Part shown: positions 10,395-19,087 of the stretch, piece after piece
How the letters are laid out: each line of letters opens with the position of its first letter
How positions within the stretch are numbered: the stretch's first letter is position 1
From: SKHV01 sp963678565
GTDB lineage: Bacteria > Bacteroidota > Bacteroidia > Bacteroidales > Prolixibacteraceae
Reading direction: 5' to 3'
DNA length: 64,000 nucleotides
Assembly: GCA_963678565.1 (NCBI GenBank)
Contig: OY782875.1
Location: 2,666,001 to 2,730,000, forward strand
Notes under the pieces: generated by a model
What the model saw: the letters and a program-made list of their open reading frames with translations, nothing else
Databases searched by the model: none
Told to the model about the DNA's origin: nothing
Translations under genes and position numbers: made by a program

Positions 10395-12662
10395 ATGAAA
10401 CAAACTAACTATCAACTCGTCGATTTTATGGATTTTGATCCTTCAATGGATGGAAACGAAATTCTTTGGAAAGTTGAACAGCCTAGCTCAATCTTTAATG
10501 ATGGAAAAGATGTTGTTCTTACTTTACCATTTCAGAAACAACTTCCGGGAATTGATATTCAAGCTGATAAAAATTGTAAGCCAAAGGAATTTCAATTACG
10601 ACTTCGAGCCTATAGCAATTCGATCTTACGAATTGCCACCTCGTTCGAAGGCGAAATAATGCCTGATTCTCCCATGTTAGAATTCCATGATTCATTATCG
10701 GCTTCCAAGTTATTCTTCAAAAAATCGGCCACAGAATGGAGCATTTTTGATGAAACAGGAACAATTCGTGCAATTTTCAATTTTCAACAAGAAGAATTGG
10801 ATTATTGGAGTGATCTTTTACCCAAACCACAACCATCACTTGCTGCAACCTTCCTTCCCGATGGAATTCATAAAATAGAAATCAGTGCCTACGATCAATT
10901 TTTTCCTGCTCGTTATGATGCCATAGCTATGGGCTTTGTGGAAAACAATCAAAAAATTGATAGAGCTACCATCTCGTTCAAAGCAAAACCCAGCGAATGT
11001 TTTGTGGGTACGGGAGAACGCTTTACCAAAATGGATTTAAGTGGTCGTACCTTACAATTGAAAAATCAAGATGGTCAGGGGGTCAACAATCGTCGAACTT
11101 ATAAGAACATTCCATTTTATATTTCAAGCGAAATGTATGGCTGCTTCTTACATACTTCTGCTTATTCAAAAATTTCTTTGGTCGATCATTCTTCTCGATC
11201 GGTGCAATTAATGACAGAAGAAAATCAGTTAGACCTTTTCTTGTTTGGAGGAAGCTCCATTGAGGAAATTCTTAGAAACTATCGGATAGTTACCGGGTTC
11301 CCAACTTTGCCGCCACTTTGGAGTTTTGGTACTTGGATGAGTCGAATGACCTATTTTTCTACCGATGAAGTAAAACAAATATGTCAACGTCTGCGTGATG
11401 AGGATTATCCTTGTGATGTAATTCATTTAGATACAGGATGGTTCAGAACAGATTGGCTTTGCGAATGGAAATTTAATCCTGAAAGGTTTCCCGATCCGAA
11501 AGGCTTTATAAAAGAGTTAAGAGATATTGGCTACAAAGTTAGTTTGTGGCAAATGCCTTATGTTGCCGAAGAAGCAGAGCAATTAGCCGAAGCAAAAGCC
11601 AATAATTACATTGCGCCACTCCGAAAATCACAACAACAAGGTGGTTCAAATTTTAGCGCTTTGGATTATGCGGGTACTATTGATTTCACTTCAGAATCGG
11701 CCACCAATTGGTACAAAGGTCTATTAAAGGAATTGCTTGAAATGGGCGTGGTTTGTATCAAAACAGACTTTGGTGAAGAAATTCATATGGAGGCTGATTA
11801 TAAAAACATGTCGCCCGAAAAGTTAAATAACCTCTATGCCCTGCTCTATCAAAAAGCTGCTTACGAAGTTACTAAGGAAGTAACTGGCAACGGAGTTATT
11901 TGGGCACGAGCAGGTTGGGCCGGATGTCAGCGTTACCCATTACATTGGGGTGGCGACGCAGCATGCACTTGGGATGGAATGGCTGGATCGTTGAAAGGAG
12001 GACTTCACCTTGGACTGTCAGGTTTTGGGTTTTGGAGTCACGATGTACCTGGATTTCATAGCTTGCCCAACTTTATGAACAGCAAAGTTCCTGATGATCT
12101 TTATGTTCGTTGGACACAATTTGGTGTGTTCTCTTCACATTTACGCTATCATGGAACCTCAAAGCGCGAACCTTATGAATATCCCAACATTTCACCGATT
12201 ATAAAAAAATGGTTGAAGCTCCGCTATGCTTTAATTCCTTACATTTTAGAGCAAAGTGAAAATATTACCCGTACAGGATTTCCAATGATTCGTGCTTTAT
12301 TGATGTACCATCCTAAGGATAAAATCTGCTGGCACATCGATGACCAATACTATTTTGGTGATGATTTTTTGGTTGCACCGCTTATGAATAGTGAAAATCA
12401 ACGCGATGTATATTTACCCGAGGGAAACTGGGTTAATTTCTTCACCGGAGAAAAAAATAAAGGAGGTAAATGGCTTTACAATTTTGAAGTACCATTAGAT
12501 GAAATGCCTGTTTGGGTAAAAGAAAATGCTGAAATATCAGTTTATCCAGAACATGTGCAAAGCACCGATGATATAAATTTTAATCGAGTGAAGAAATTAA
12601 AATTCAGCAGTGAGTACCAAGGTCTTAAAAATAGTATTCTAAAAACACTACTTGACCTCTAA
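10395..12662 (+). CDS. GH31 alpha-glycosidase (alpha-xylosidase-like)
   Basis: A cytoplasmic 755-residue enzyme with no signal peptide. It has an N-terminal beta-sandwich (about 1-260), a catalytic barrel (about 300-620) and a C-terminal beta domain. The barrel contains WMSRMTYFS followed by YPCDVIHLDTGWF, typical of the alpha-xylosidase branch (YicI-like). The catalytic nucleophile is D458 in IKTDFGEE and the acid/base is D521 in HWGGDAAC. GH31 enzymes of this group release terminal alpha-xylose or alpha-glucose by retention. It lies between the two methyltransferase-like genes with gaps of 23 and 18 bp, consistent with cytoplasmic processing of an imported oligosaccharide. The exact sugar, possibly an O-methylated one, cannot be read from the sequence. 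Confidence 0.88.
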   Translation: MKQTNYQLVDFMDFDPSMDGNEILWKVEQPSSIFNDGKDVVLTLPFQKQLPGIDIQADKNCKPKEFQLRLRAYSNSILRIATSFEGEIMPDSPMLEFHDSLSASKLFFKKSATEWSIFDETGTIRAIFNFQQEELDYWSDLLPKPQPSLAATFLPDGIHKIEISAYDQFFPARYDAIAMGFVENNQKIDRATISFKAKPSECFVGTGERFTKMDLSGRTLQLKNQDGQGVNNRRTYKNIPFYISSEMYGCFLHTSAYSKISLVDHSSRSVQLMTEENQLDLFLFGGSSIEEILRNYRIVTGFPTLPPLWSFGTWMSRMTYFSTDEVKQICQRLRDEDYPCDVIHLDTGWFRTDWLCEWKFNPERFPDPKGFIKELRDIGYKVSLWQMPYVAEEAEQLAEAKANNYIAPLRKSQQQGGSNFSALDYAGTIDFTSESATNWYKGLLKELLEMGVVCIKTDFGEEIHMEADYKNMSPEKLNNLYALLYQKAAYEVTKEVTGNGVIWARAGWAGCQRYPLHWGGDAACTWDGMAGSLKGGLHLGLSGFGFWSHDVPGFHSLPNFMNSKVPDDLYVRWTQFGVFSSHLRYHGTSKREPYEYPNISPIIKKWLKLRYALIPYILEQSENITRTGFPMIRALLMYHPKDKICWHIDDQYYFGDDFLVAPLMNSENQRDVYLPEGNWVNFFTGEKNKGGKWLYNFEVPLDEMPVWVKENAEISVYPEHVQSTDDINFNRVKKLKFSSEYQGLKNSILKTLLDL

Positions 12663-12680
12663 CATTAAAATTCGAAGAAA

Positions 12681-13745
12681 ATGAAAACCTGGAAACCGAA
12701 TTGGGAAGAATCTAAAACACGCTATATAAATTGGTGGAACCAAAAAGGAATTGTTCTGAGTATGTGGGAGCACATACAGAAAGAGGGGGCGCCATGGGAA
12801 GAGGTTCCTCAACCAATAGCACCAAAAGATTTAAATGAACGCTGGTTAAACCCAAAATATAGAGCGAAAGAACTTCATTACAAACTATCAAAAAGCTCCT
12901 TTAAGGCCGATATTCCTGCGGTTGCCAATACCCAACTGGGGCCAGGTTCTTTAGCCGCAATCATTGGAGCAACACTCGAAGGCGGTCAGGATACCATTTG
13001 GATTCGTCATAAAGAAGGTGCATCTCCCAATTTCAATTTAGAAAATAACAAAGCATGGCAATTACATCTTGATCTCTTAAAGGCAGTTAAACAAAATAGC
13101 AATGACAAATATTTTGTTGGCTGTCCCGATTTAATGGAAGGTTTAGATGTGTTAGCAAGTTTTAAAGGAACCACAGAAGTAATGATGGACATGATGCTAA
13201 ATCCAGACCAGCTAATGGAACAACTGCAAGGAATCAATGATCTTTATTTCAAGGTGTTTGATCAAATTTATGACCTAATCAACGAATCGGGAGAAATGGC
13301 TTTCTGCTATTTTTCTATTTGGGGACCGGGCAAAGTTTCTAAACTTCAGAGCGATATTTCCACAATGATATCAGAAGAGGATTTCATAAAATGGGAAATT
13401 CCTTTTCTGAGAAAACAAGCGCAACATATCGATTATACATTGTATCATTTAGATGGAGTTGGCGCCATTCGTCACTTAGATGCATTACTTGATATAGAGG
13501 AATTGAATGCAATTCAATGGACACCCGGCTTTGGTGAGCCACAAGGTGGAAATGCTCAATGGTTCGACTTGTACAAGCGTATATTAGCTGCCGGAAAGTC
13601 AATTATGCCTTGTTGGGTTACTTTAGACGAATTACAGCCATTGTTGGATAATGTGGGGAATCAAGGACTCAATATTTTAATGGATTTTAAGTCAGAGGCA
13701 GATATCGAAAAAGCGATGAAAATCGTAGAGAAATATAAAGATTAA
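12681..13745 (+). CDS. UroD/MtaA-like (uroporphyrinogen decarboxylase superfamily) protein
   Basis: A 354-residue cytoplasmic protein of the UroD superfamily, which includes heme-pathway decarboxylase and the corrinoid methyltransferases MtaA, MtbA and CmuA. The diagnostic stretch is YHLDGVGAIRHLDALL followed by AIQWTPGFG, seen in UroD-like proteins of polysaccharide-degrading bacteria rather than in HemE. The HxC zinc motif of MtaA-type methyltransferases is not present: there is HLD instead, although a Cys follows in MPCWVT. The substrate may therefore differ, or zinc may be bound otherwise. It is part of the glycan operon and is unlikely to be for heme. Its partner may be the homocysteine-methyltransferase-like gene two genes upstream. 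Function unproven. Confidence 0.75.
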   Translation: MKTWKPNWEESKTRYINWWNQKGIVLSMWEHIQKEGAPWEEVPQPIAPKDLNERWLNPKYRAKELHYKLSKSSFKADIPAVANTQLGPGSLAAIIGATLEGGQDTIWIRHKEGASPNFNLENNKAWQLHLDLLKAVKQNSNDKYFVGCPDLMEGLDVLASFKGTTEVMMDMMLNPDQLMEQLQGINDLYFKVFDQIYDLINESGEMAFCYFSIWGPGKVSKLQSDISTMISEEDFIKWEIPFLRKQAQHIDYTLYHLDGVGAIRHLDALLDIEELNAIQWTPGFGEPQGGNAQWFDLYKRILAAGKSIMPCWVTLDELQPLLDNVGNQGLNILMDFKSEADIEKAMKIVEKYKD

Positions 13746-13771
13746 AGACGAACTAAAATTCACGAATTAAA

Positions 13772-14650
13772 ATGAAAAATCTAACAATTCTTATCATCAC
13801 AATTCTATTTTTCACAACAGGGTGCATTACAAAAGAAGTGCCGCTGGAAGAAAAAGAACAACAATATAAAATTGGAGTTTGCGATTGGATGATTCTGAAG
13901 CGCCAGAAACTATATGCATTTCAGCGTACTGCAGAAATTGGTGCCGACGGGGTATTGTTAGACATGGGAGGATTAGGCAATCGACCAACTTTCGACAGCA
14001 AACTATTTGATCCGGTACATAGAAAGAATTTCAAGGACGAAATGGCGAAATACAATATTGAATTGGCCGGAATCGCCATGTCGGGATTTTACGCACAAGA
14101 TTTTGCAGAGAGAGACATCGAACCAATGATTAATGATTGTATCACCACGATGGAATTAATGGGAACTAAAATTGCCTTTCTGCCTCTAGGCGTAAAGGGC
14201 GATTTGATAAAATATCCTGAAAAAAGAGATGCCATTATTAAAAATCTGAAACTAGCCGCTACTAAAGCTGAAGCTGCTAATGTGGTAATTGGAATTGAAA
14301 CAGCTTTACCTGCTGCTGAGGAACTAAAATTACTTGCAGAAGTTGGTTCTCCGGCCATCAAGATCTATTTCAACTTTGCCAATGCATTGCAAAACAATCG
14401 CGATTTATTATCCGAGATTAAAACCTTGGGGGCAGATAATATTTGTCAAATAATGTGTACCGATGAAGATGGAGTTTGGCTCGAAAACAATAAGCGAATG
14501 GATATGCAAGCTATAAAAAAAGCACTGGATGAAATTGGTTACAAAGGTTGGCTAATTATAGAGCGTTCTCGAGATGCAAATAATCCTCGAGATGTAATAG
14601 GAAATTTTGGTGCAAATACACGCTTCCTTAAATCTATTTTTCAGGAGTAA
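13772..14650 (+). CDS. Sugar phosphate isomerase/epimerase-like TIM-barrel lipoprotein
   Basis: A 292-residue protein with a lipoprotein signal (FFTTGC, Cys 18) followed by an AP-endonuclease-2/xylose-isomerase-like TIM barrel. Visible strands include IGVCDWMIL, ADGVLLDMGG, ELAGIAMSGFY, VVIGIETALP and GWLIIERS. Glu and Asp residues at strand ends (IGIETA, IERSRD) fit a divalent-metal site. Members of this fold interconvert keto and aldo sugars or act as lyases. Export of such a barrel as a lipoprotein is common in Bacteroidota glycan loci but its reaction is generally unknown. It is the last gene of the first transcription block; 96 bp with a promoter and operator separate it from the next gene. 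Confidence 0.75.
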   Translation: MKNLTILIITILFFTTGCITKEVPLEEKEQQYKIGVCDWMILKRQKLYAFQRTAEIGADGVLLDMGGLGNRPTFDSKLFDPVHRKNFKDEMAKYNIELAGIAMSGFYAQDFAERDIEPMINDCITTMELMGTKIAFLPLGVKGDLIKYPEKRDAIIKNLKLAATKAEAANVVIGIETALPAAEELKLLAEVGSPAIKIYFNFANALQNNRDLLSEIKTLGADNICQIMCTDEDGVWLENNKRMDMQAIKKALDEIGYKGWLIIERSRDANNPRDVIGNFGANTRFLKSIFQE

Positions 14651-14705
14651 ATGCTTCTACATTGCAAACCCAATATTCGCTAATTCAATATTTTTAATCT
14701 ATTTT

Positions 14706-14719
14706 TGTAATCGTTTACA
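14706..14719. promoter_or_regulatory. LacI/GalR-type operator overlapping promoter of the 14747 gene
   Basis: TGTAATCGTTTACA is a near-palindrome with the central CG typical of LacI/GalR-family operators. The same 14 bp plus the next four bases (TTTG) recur at 47018-47035. Its 3' end is shared with the -7 element, so a bound repressor would block the promoter. Confidence 0.7.
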
Positions 14720-14723
14720 TTTG
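14716..14723 (+). promoter_or_regulatory. Bacteroidota -7 element TACATTTG
   Basis: TACATTTG fits the TAnnTTTG consensus of Bacteroidota promoters. A T-rich stretch about 20 bp upstream (around 14691-14696) can serve as the -33 element. The predicted transcription start is near 14730, leaving a short leader before the ATG at 14747. Confidence 0.6.
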
Positions 14724-14746
14724 CTAATTACTAAACAGAAGTTGTC

Positions 14747-16612
14747 ATGAGCTCACCTAAGTTTACTTTCCTTTTCACGTATATTTTGACAATAATTTTG
14801 TCAAATCAAGTCCAGGCAATCGATCTTTATGTTTCGCCAAATGGAAATAATTCAAATAGTGGAACTATTGAATCACCGCTAAAAACAATTGCCGAAGCAC
14901 AACGTCAACTAAGAAATTTACGAAGAATCAATAGTTCAGCCCTAGCCTATGGAGCCAATATTTATTTACTCGATGGAAAATTTGAGTTAGTTGAGCCCTT
15001 GCTTTTTCGTCCCGAGGATTCTGGAACAATCAGCTGTCCAACAAATATATTAGCTGCGCCAAATGCAAAGCCAATCATAAGTGGTGGTATAGAAATATCC
15101 AACTGGAAAAAAGCGGGAAACGTTAAAGGTTTTCCCAAAAACACCAAAGGAGAATTGTATGTAACAGAAATCCCCAAAGTAGGAAATCAGCGTTTACTTT
15201 TCCGTCAATTGTGGGTAAACGATCAGAAAGCCGTACGTGCTAGTAATTTAAATGATGGTGAATTAGATCGCATACTTTCAGTAAATAGTAAGGAGGAGCA
15301 TTTTTGGATTCCTACTCCTAATTACAATTTTGGAGAAATCAATCAGCTTGAATTTGTGATTCATCAATGGTGGGCAATTGCCATTTTAAGAGTAAAAGCA
15401 CTAAAACAACAAGGCGATAGCACCCTAATTACCTTTCATCAACCTGAAAGTAGAATTGAGTTCGAACACCCATGGCCCGCTCCTTTTATCGACGAAGAAA
15501 AAAATCAAAATGGAAATTCTGCATTTTATTTAGTAAATCACCCTTCGTTGTTGAATGCGTCTGGAGAATGGTTTGCCGATTACAATACTGGCAAAGTTTA
15601 TTATTGGCCACGCGAAGGAGAAAATATGAGTGACGCTGAAATTGTTGTTCCAGTTCTGGAAAATCTAGTTCAAATTGAAGGTACTCCCGATTTTCAAGTT
15701 GAACATATCAATTTTAAAAATATCAGTTTTCAACATTCTACTTGGTTGCGACCAAGTTATGAAGGACATGTTCCCTTACAAGCAGGTTTTTCGTGTATCG
15801 ATGCTTATAAGCTGAAAGTTCCGGGAACAACAGATAAGGCAGCTTTGGAAAACCAAGCTTGGCTTGAGCGTCAGCCAGCTGGAATAACAGCTTCGTATGC
15901 AAACAACCTTCAATTTTATGCATGTGAAGTTAAACACATGGCAGCCACCGGAATCGATTTTGTAGAGGGAACTCAGCAAAATTCGGTTGAACGCTGCACA
16001 ATTAAAGACATAGGTGGAACAGGAATTCAAATTGGATTCTTTGGAGACGAAAAATTTGAGGCGCATTTACCTTATAATCCTAGCGACGAAAGGGAAGTAT
16101 GTAGTTTTGAAACGATCAGCAATAATTTTATTACAGATTGTACTAATGAAGATTGGGGATGCGTAGGAATTAGCGTAGGCTTTGCTCACAACATCAACAT
16201 TGAACACAACGAAGTGAGTTACGTTAACTATTCGGGAATCTGCGTTGGCTGGGGATGGACAAAAACCATTAATTGCATGAAAAACAATCGTGTTTTTGGA
16301 AATTACATTCACCATTTTGCTAAAAATATGTACGACGTTGGTGGCGTTTATACATTATCGGCTCAACCTAACAGCGAAATCAGAGACAATAGAATTGAGA
16401 AATTATTGAAGGCACCTTATGCGCACATCCCAAATCATTATCAGTATATTTATTATGATGAAGGTTCATCCTACATACGTTCGATAAACAATTGGACTGA
16501 GCAAGATAAGTTTTTCTCAAACACTCCAGGCCCCGGAAATGAATGGATCAACAATGGGCCTCAAGTAGCCGACAGCATTAAAAATGCTGCTGGAATTATT
16601 CCACTGAATTAG
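14747..16612 (+). CDS. Secreted right-handed parallel beta-helix enzyme (GH141-like)
   Basis: A 621-residue exported protein with a Sec signal peptide (about 1-24, cleaved near QAIDLY). The mature start LYVSPNGNNSNSGT plus PLKTIAEAQRQL is the entry motif of parallel beta-helix polysaccharide enzymes of the GH141/GH120-like type. Asn-rich helical rungs occupy about 370-560. Acidic residues at about 400-440 (AATGIDFVEG, IGGTGIQIG) are candidates for the catalytic pair but were not assigned. GH141 members include an alpha-L-fucosidase acting on O-methylfucose in rhamnogalacturonan II and a xylanase. It begins a new transcription unit under the LacI-type operator. Substrate unknown. Confidence 0.65.
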   Translation: MSSPKFTFLFTYILTIILSNQVQAIDLYVSPNGNNSNSGTIESPLKTIAEAQRQLRNLRRINSSALAYGANIYLLDGKFELVEPLLFRPEDSGTISCPTNILAAPNAKPIISGGIEISNWKKAGNVKGFPKNTKGELYVTEIPKVGNQRLLFRQLWVNDQKAVRASNLNDGELDRILSVNSKEEHFWIPTPNYNFGEINQLEFVIHQWWAIAILRVKALKQQGDSTLITFHQPESRIEFEHPWPAPFIDEEKNQNGNSAFYLVNHPSLLNASGEWFADYNTGKVYYWPREGENMSDAEIVVPVLENLVQIEGTPDFQVEHINFKNISFQHSTWLRPSYEGHVPLQAGFSCIDAYKLKVPGTTDKAALENQAWLERQPAGITASYANNLQFYACEVKHMAATGIDFVEGTQQNSVERCTIKDIGGTGIQIGFFGDEKFEAHLPYNPSDEREVCSFETISNNFITDCTNEDWGCVGISVGFAHNINIEHNEVSYVNYSGICVGWGWTKTINCMKNNRVFGNYIHHFAKNMYDVGGVYTLSAQPNSEIRDNRIEKLLKAPYAHIPNHYQYIYYDEGSSYIRSINNWTEQDKFFSNTPGPGNEWINNGPQVADSIKNAAGIIPLN

Positions 16613-16631
16613 TAAAAGAACAATTAATAAT

Positions 16632-17558
16632 ATGATTATTTCAGAAAAAATAAAAAACTTAAAAGGTATCATCCCTCCACTGATAACACCTTTGAAAGAT
16701 ATTGACACATTGGATGTTGACGGTCTAGAGAAGTTAGTGGAACATGTTTTATCTGGAGGCGTTTCCGGACTTTTCCTATTAGGAACAACTGGCGAGTTTT
16801 CAAGTATTAGTTATCAACTTCGAAAAGAGTTGATTGAAAAAGTCAGCAAACAAGTAAATGGTAGAGTTCCTATTTTGGTTGGAATTACCGACACCTCCAT
16901 CACTGAAAGCTTGAACCTTGCTAATTTTGCAGCGAATTGCGGAATTGATGCATTGGTTGCAGCTCCTCCCTATTACTATGGAACAGCACAACCGGAATTG
17001 GTAGAATATTTTTCTCATTTAGCAAAGCATGTTCCTCTCCCACTGTATTTATACAATATGCCAGTGCATACCAAAGTGATGATCGATCCTAAAACGGTTA
17101 ACGAAATCGCAAAAATTCCTTCTGTGGTTGGATTAAAAGATAGTTCAGCAAACATGGCCTATTTTCGCTTACTTCAACATGAATTGAAAGAAAACAAGGA
17201 TTTTCAATTGTATGTAGGACCAGAAGAAATGATGGCCGATGCAGTAATTTTAGGAGCCGACGGAGGTGTGAATGGTGGGGCAAATATGTTTCCTAAATTA
17301 TATGTCGATTTATACAATGCGGCTATAAATCGTGATTTTGACATAATAAAAGACCTACAAAATAAAGTACTAGAGATAAGCTCTTTAATGTACACCGTTG
17401 GCCGTTATGGCTCGTCTTACTTAAAAGGTTTAAAATGTGCTTTATCGGTAATGGGAATCTGCGACGATTATTTAGCCGATCCTTTTCATCGATTTAAAAC
17501 TGATGAGCGCGAAACAATTAGCAAGAATTTAGAAAAACTAAATTGGAAAAATCTGTAA
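16632..17558 (+). CDS. DapA/NanA-family class I aldolase or lyase
   Basis: A 308-residue cytoplasmic barrel of the dihydrodipicolinate synthase/N-acetylneuraminate lyase family. The carboxylate-binding loop is LLGTTGEF, the catalytic Tyr is Y141 (YNMP) and the Schiff-base Lys is K169 (VGLKDSS). The family cleaves or forms 2-keto acids; members include 2-keto-3-deoxy-gluconate/galactonate aldolases and sialate lyase. In this neighbourhood, with a uronidase-like enzyme, symporter and BNR protein, a 2-keto-3-deoxy-sugar-acid aldolase is the most likely role. A sialate lyase is possible because a sialidase-like gene follows, but no nanE/nanK-type genes are present. Confidence 0.85.
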   Translation: MIISEKIKNLKGIIPPLITPLKDIDTLDVDGLEKLVEHVLSGGVSGLFLLGTTGEFSSISYQLRKELIEKVSKQVNGRVPILVGITDTSITESLNLANFAANCGIDALVAAPPYYYGTAQPELVEYFSHLAKHVPLPLYLYNMPVHTKVMIDPKTVNEIAKIPSVVGLKDSSANMAYFRLLQHELKENKDFQLYVGPEEMMADAVILGADGGVNGGANMFPKLYVDLYNAAINRDFDIIKDLQNKVLEISSLMYTVGRYGSSYLKGLKCALSVMGICDDYLADPFHRFKTDERETISKNLEKLNWKNL

Positions 17559-17583
17559 TTTCAATCTTCCTTAATTTCCAACT

Positions 17584-19083
17584 ATGCAATTACCCATCGT
17601 CGACTCCATTGTTTTTTTTATTTACATGGCCGGGATCGTGCTTTTCGGAAGCCTTTTCTTTTTACGAAATAAAGGAACAAATGACTATACCGCTGGAGGT
17701 GGAAATTTGCCTTCCTGGGTGGTAGGAATGTCGATTTTTGCCACTTTTGTAAGTAGTATCAGCTTTTTAGGATTACCCGGCAAAGCTTATCAATCAGACT
17801 GGAATGCCTTTGTTTTTAGCTTAAGTATTCCGATTGCATCGGTGTTGGCAGTTATTTTCTTCGTTCCACTTTACCGACGTGAAAATAGTATCTCAGCCTA
17901 TGCATTTTTAGAAAAACGATTTGGTCCTTGGGCTAGAACCTATGCTTCAATTTGCTACATTTTAACACAATTAATGCGAACTGGGTCGATATTATATTTA
18001 ATGGCTCTGCCTCTAAACGCGTTGTTTGGTTGGAACATATCCACGATCATTATTATAACTGGGATTGCGGTTGTAATCTACTCCATGCTGGGAGGAATAA
18101 AAGCAGTAATTTGGACTGATGCAATTCAAGGAATAATATTAATTGGTGGAGCAATTGCTTGTGCCCTTTTAATTATCACAAAAATGCCCGAAGGTGCAGG
18201 ACAAATTTTCGAGATCGCAAAGGCTGATCATAAAATGAGTTTAGGATCATTTGGATTTAGTATTTCACAATCTACCTTTTGGGTAATGCTGATTTATGGT
18301 TTGTTTATCAATATGCAAAATTACGGGATCGATCAAAACTATGTGCAACGCTACATGACCACCAGCTCTGAAAAAGAAGCAAAACGTTCAGCCTTGTTTG
18401 GTTCCTTATTGTATGTTCCGGTTTCACTCTTATTCTTTTTTATTGGAACGGCTCTTTATGCTTATTACAAAGTTGCACCCGAAATATTACCAGCAAGCTT
18501 ACAATCGATAGAAATGGCCGATAAAATTTTTCCATTCTTCATTGTTGATGCCTTACCAAAAGGCCTAACCGGACTATTAATTGCTTCGGTTTTTGCAGCA
18601 GGAATGAGTACAGTTTCTACAAGTGTTAATGGTTCTGCAACCATCGTCCTTTTCGATTATGTGAAACGCTATTTCAAAAAAGAAATTTCGGAGAAAAGTA
18701 GCATGAAAGTACTTTATTTATCTTCCTTAATTTTTGGAGTCTTAGGCATTTTTGTTGCCTTAGCTATGATTGAAGTAAAAAGTGCCTTAGATGCTTGGTG
18801 GAAATTAGCTTCGATATTTAGTGGTGGAATGCTAGGCTTATTCTTATTAGGCTTTGTTGCTCGAAAAACCAGAAATATTGATGCAGCCATTGGCGTTATT
18901 GCTGGCGTGCTTGTCATTCTCTGGATGAGCTTGTCACCGATCTACTTCACTTCCGACTCACTTCTTAAATGGTCCAGTCCGTTTCATGCAAACCTTACAA
19001 TAGTTATCGGAACCACTATGATATTCTTAGTAGGTTTTGTAATTTCGAAATTCGCAAATACTAAGAAATCAGAAAAAATTTAG
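17584..19083 (+). CDS. Sodium:solute symporter (SSS/SLC5 family)
   Basis: A 499-residue integral inner-membrane protein with about 13 hydrophobic segments and no cleavable signal. It has the SSS-family features GGGNLPSWVVGMSIFATFVSSISFLGLPG in the first repeat and MLGGIKAVIWTDAIQG in the middle. GLLIASVFAAGMSTVSTSVNGSATIV carries the conserved Ser/Thr sodium-site helix. It imports a sugar, sugar acid or sialic-acid-like compound with sodium. Located 25 bp after the aldolase gene and 4 bp before the BNR lipoprotein gene, it probably delivers the aldolase's substrate or its precursor to the cytoplasm. The solute cannot be determined from sequence alone. Confidence 0.9.
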   Translation: MQLPIVDSIVFFIYMAGIVLFGSLFFLRNKGTNDYTAGGGNLPSWVVGMSIFATFVSSISFLGLPGKAYQSDWNAFVFSLSIPIASVLAVIFFVPLYRRENSISAYAFLEKRFGPWARTYASICYILTQLMRTGSILYLMALPLNALFGWNISTIIIITGIAVVIYSMLGGIKAVIWTDAIQGIILIGGAIACALLIITKMPEGAGQIFEIAKADHKMSLGSFGFSISQSTFWVMLIYGLFINMQNYGIDQNYVQRYMTTSSEKEAKRSALFGSLLYVPVSLLFFFIGTALYAYYKVAPEILPASLQSIEMADKIFPFFIVDALPKGLTGLLIASVFAAGMSTVSTSVNGSATIVLFDYVKRYFKKEISEKSSMKVLYLSSLIFGVLGIFVALAMIEVKSALDAWWKLASIFSGGMLGLFLLGFVARKTRNIDAAIGVIAGVLVILWMSLSPIYFTSDSLLKWSSPFHANLTIVIGTTMIFLVGFVISKFANTKKSEKI

Positions 19084-19087
19084 AATA

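Noticed and set aside
12681..13745. Heme biosynthesis HemE
   Set aside because: The motif pattern and the glycan operon context do not fit HemE; no other heme gene is nearby.
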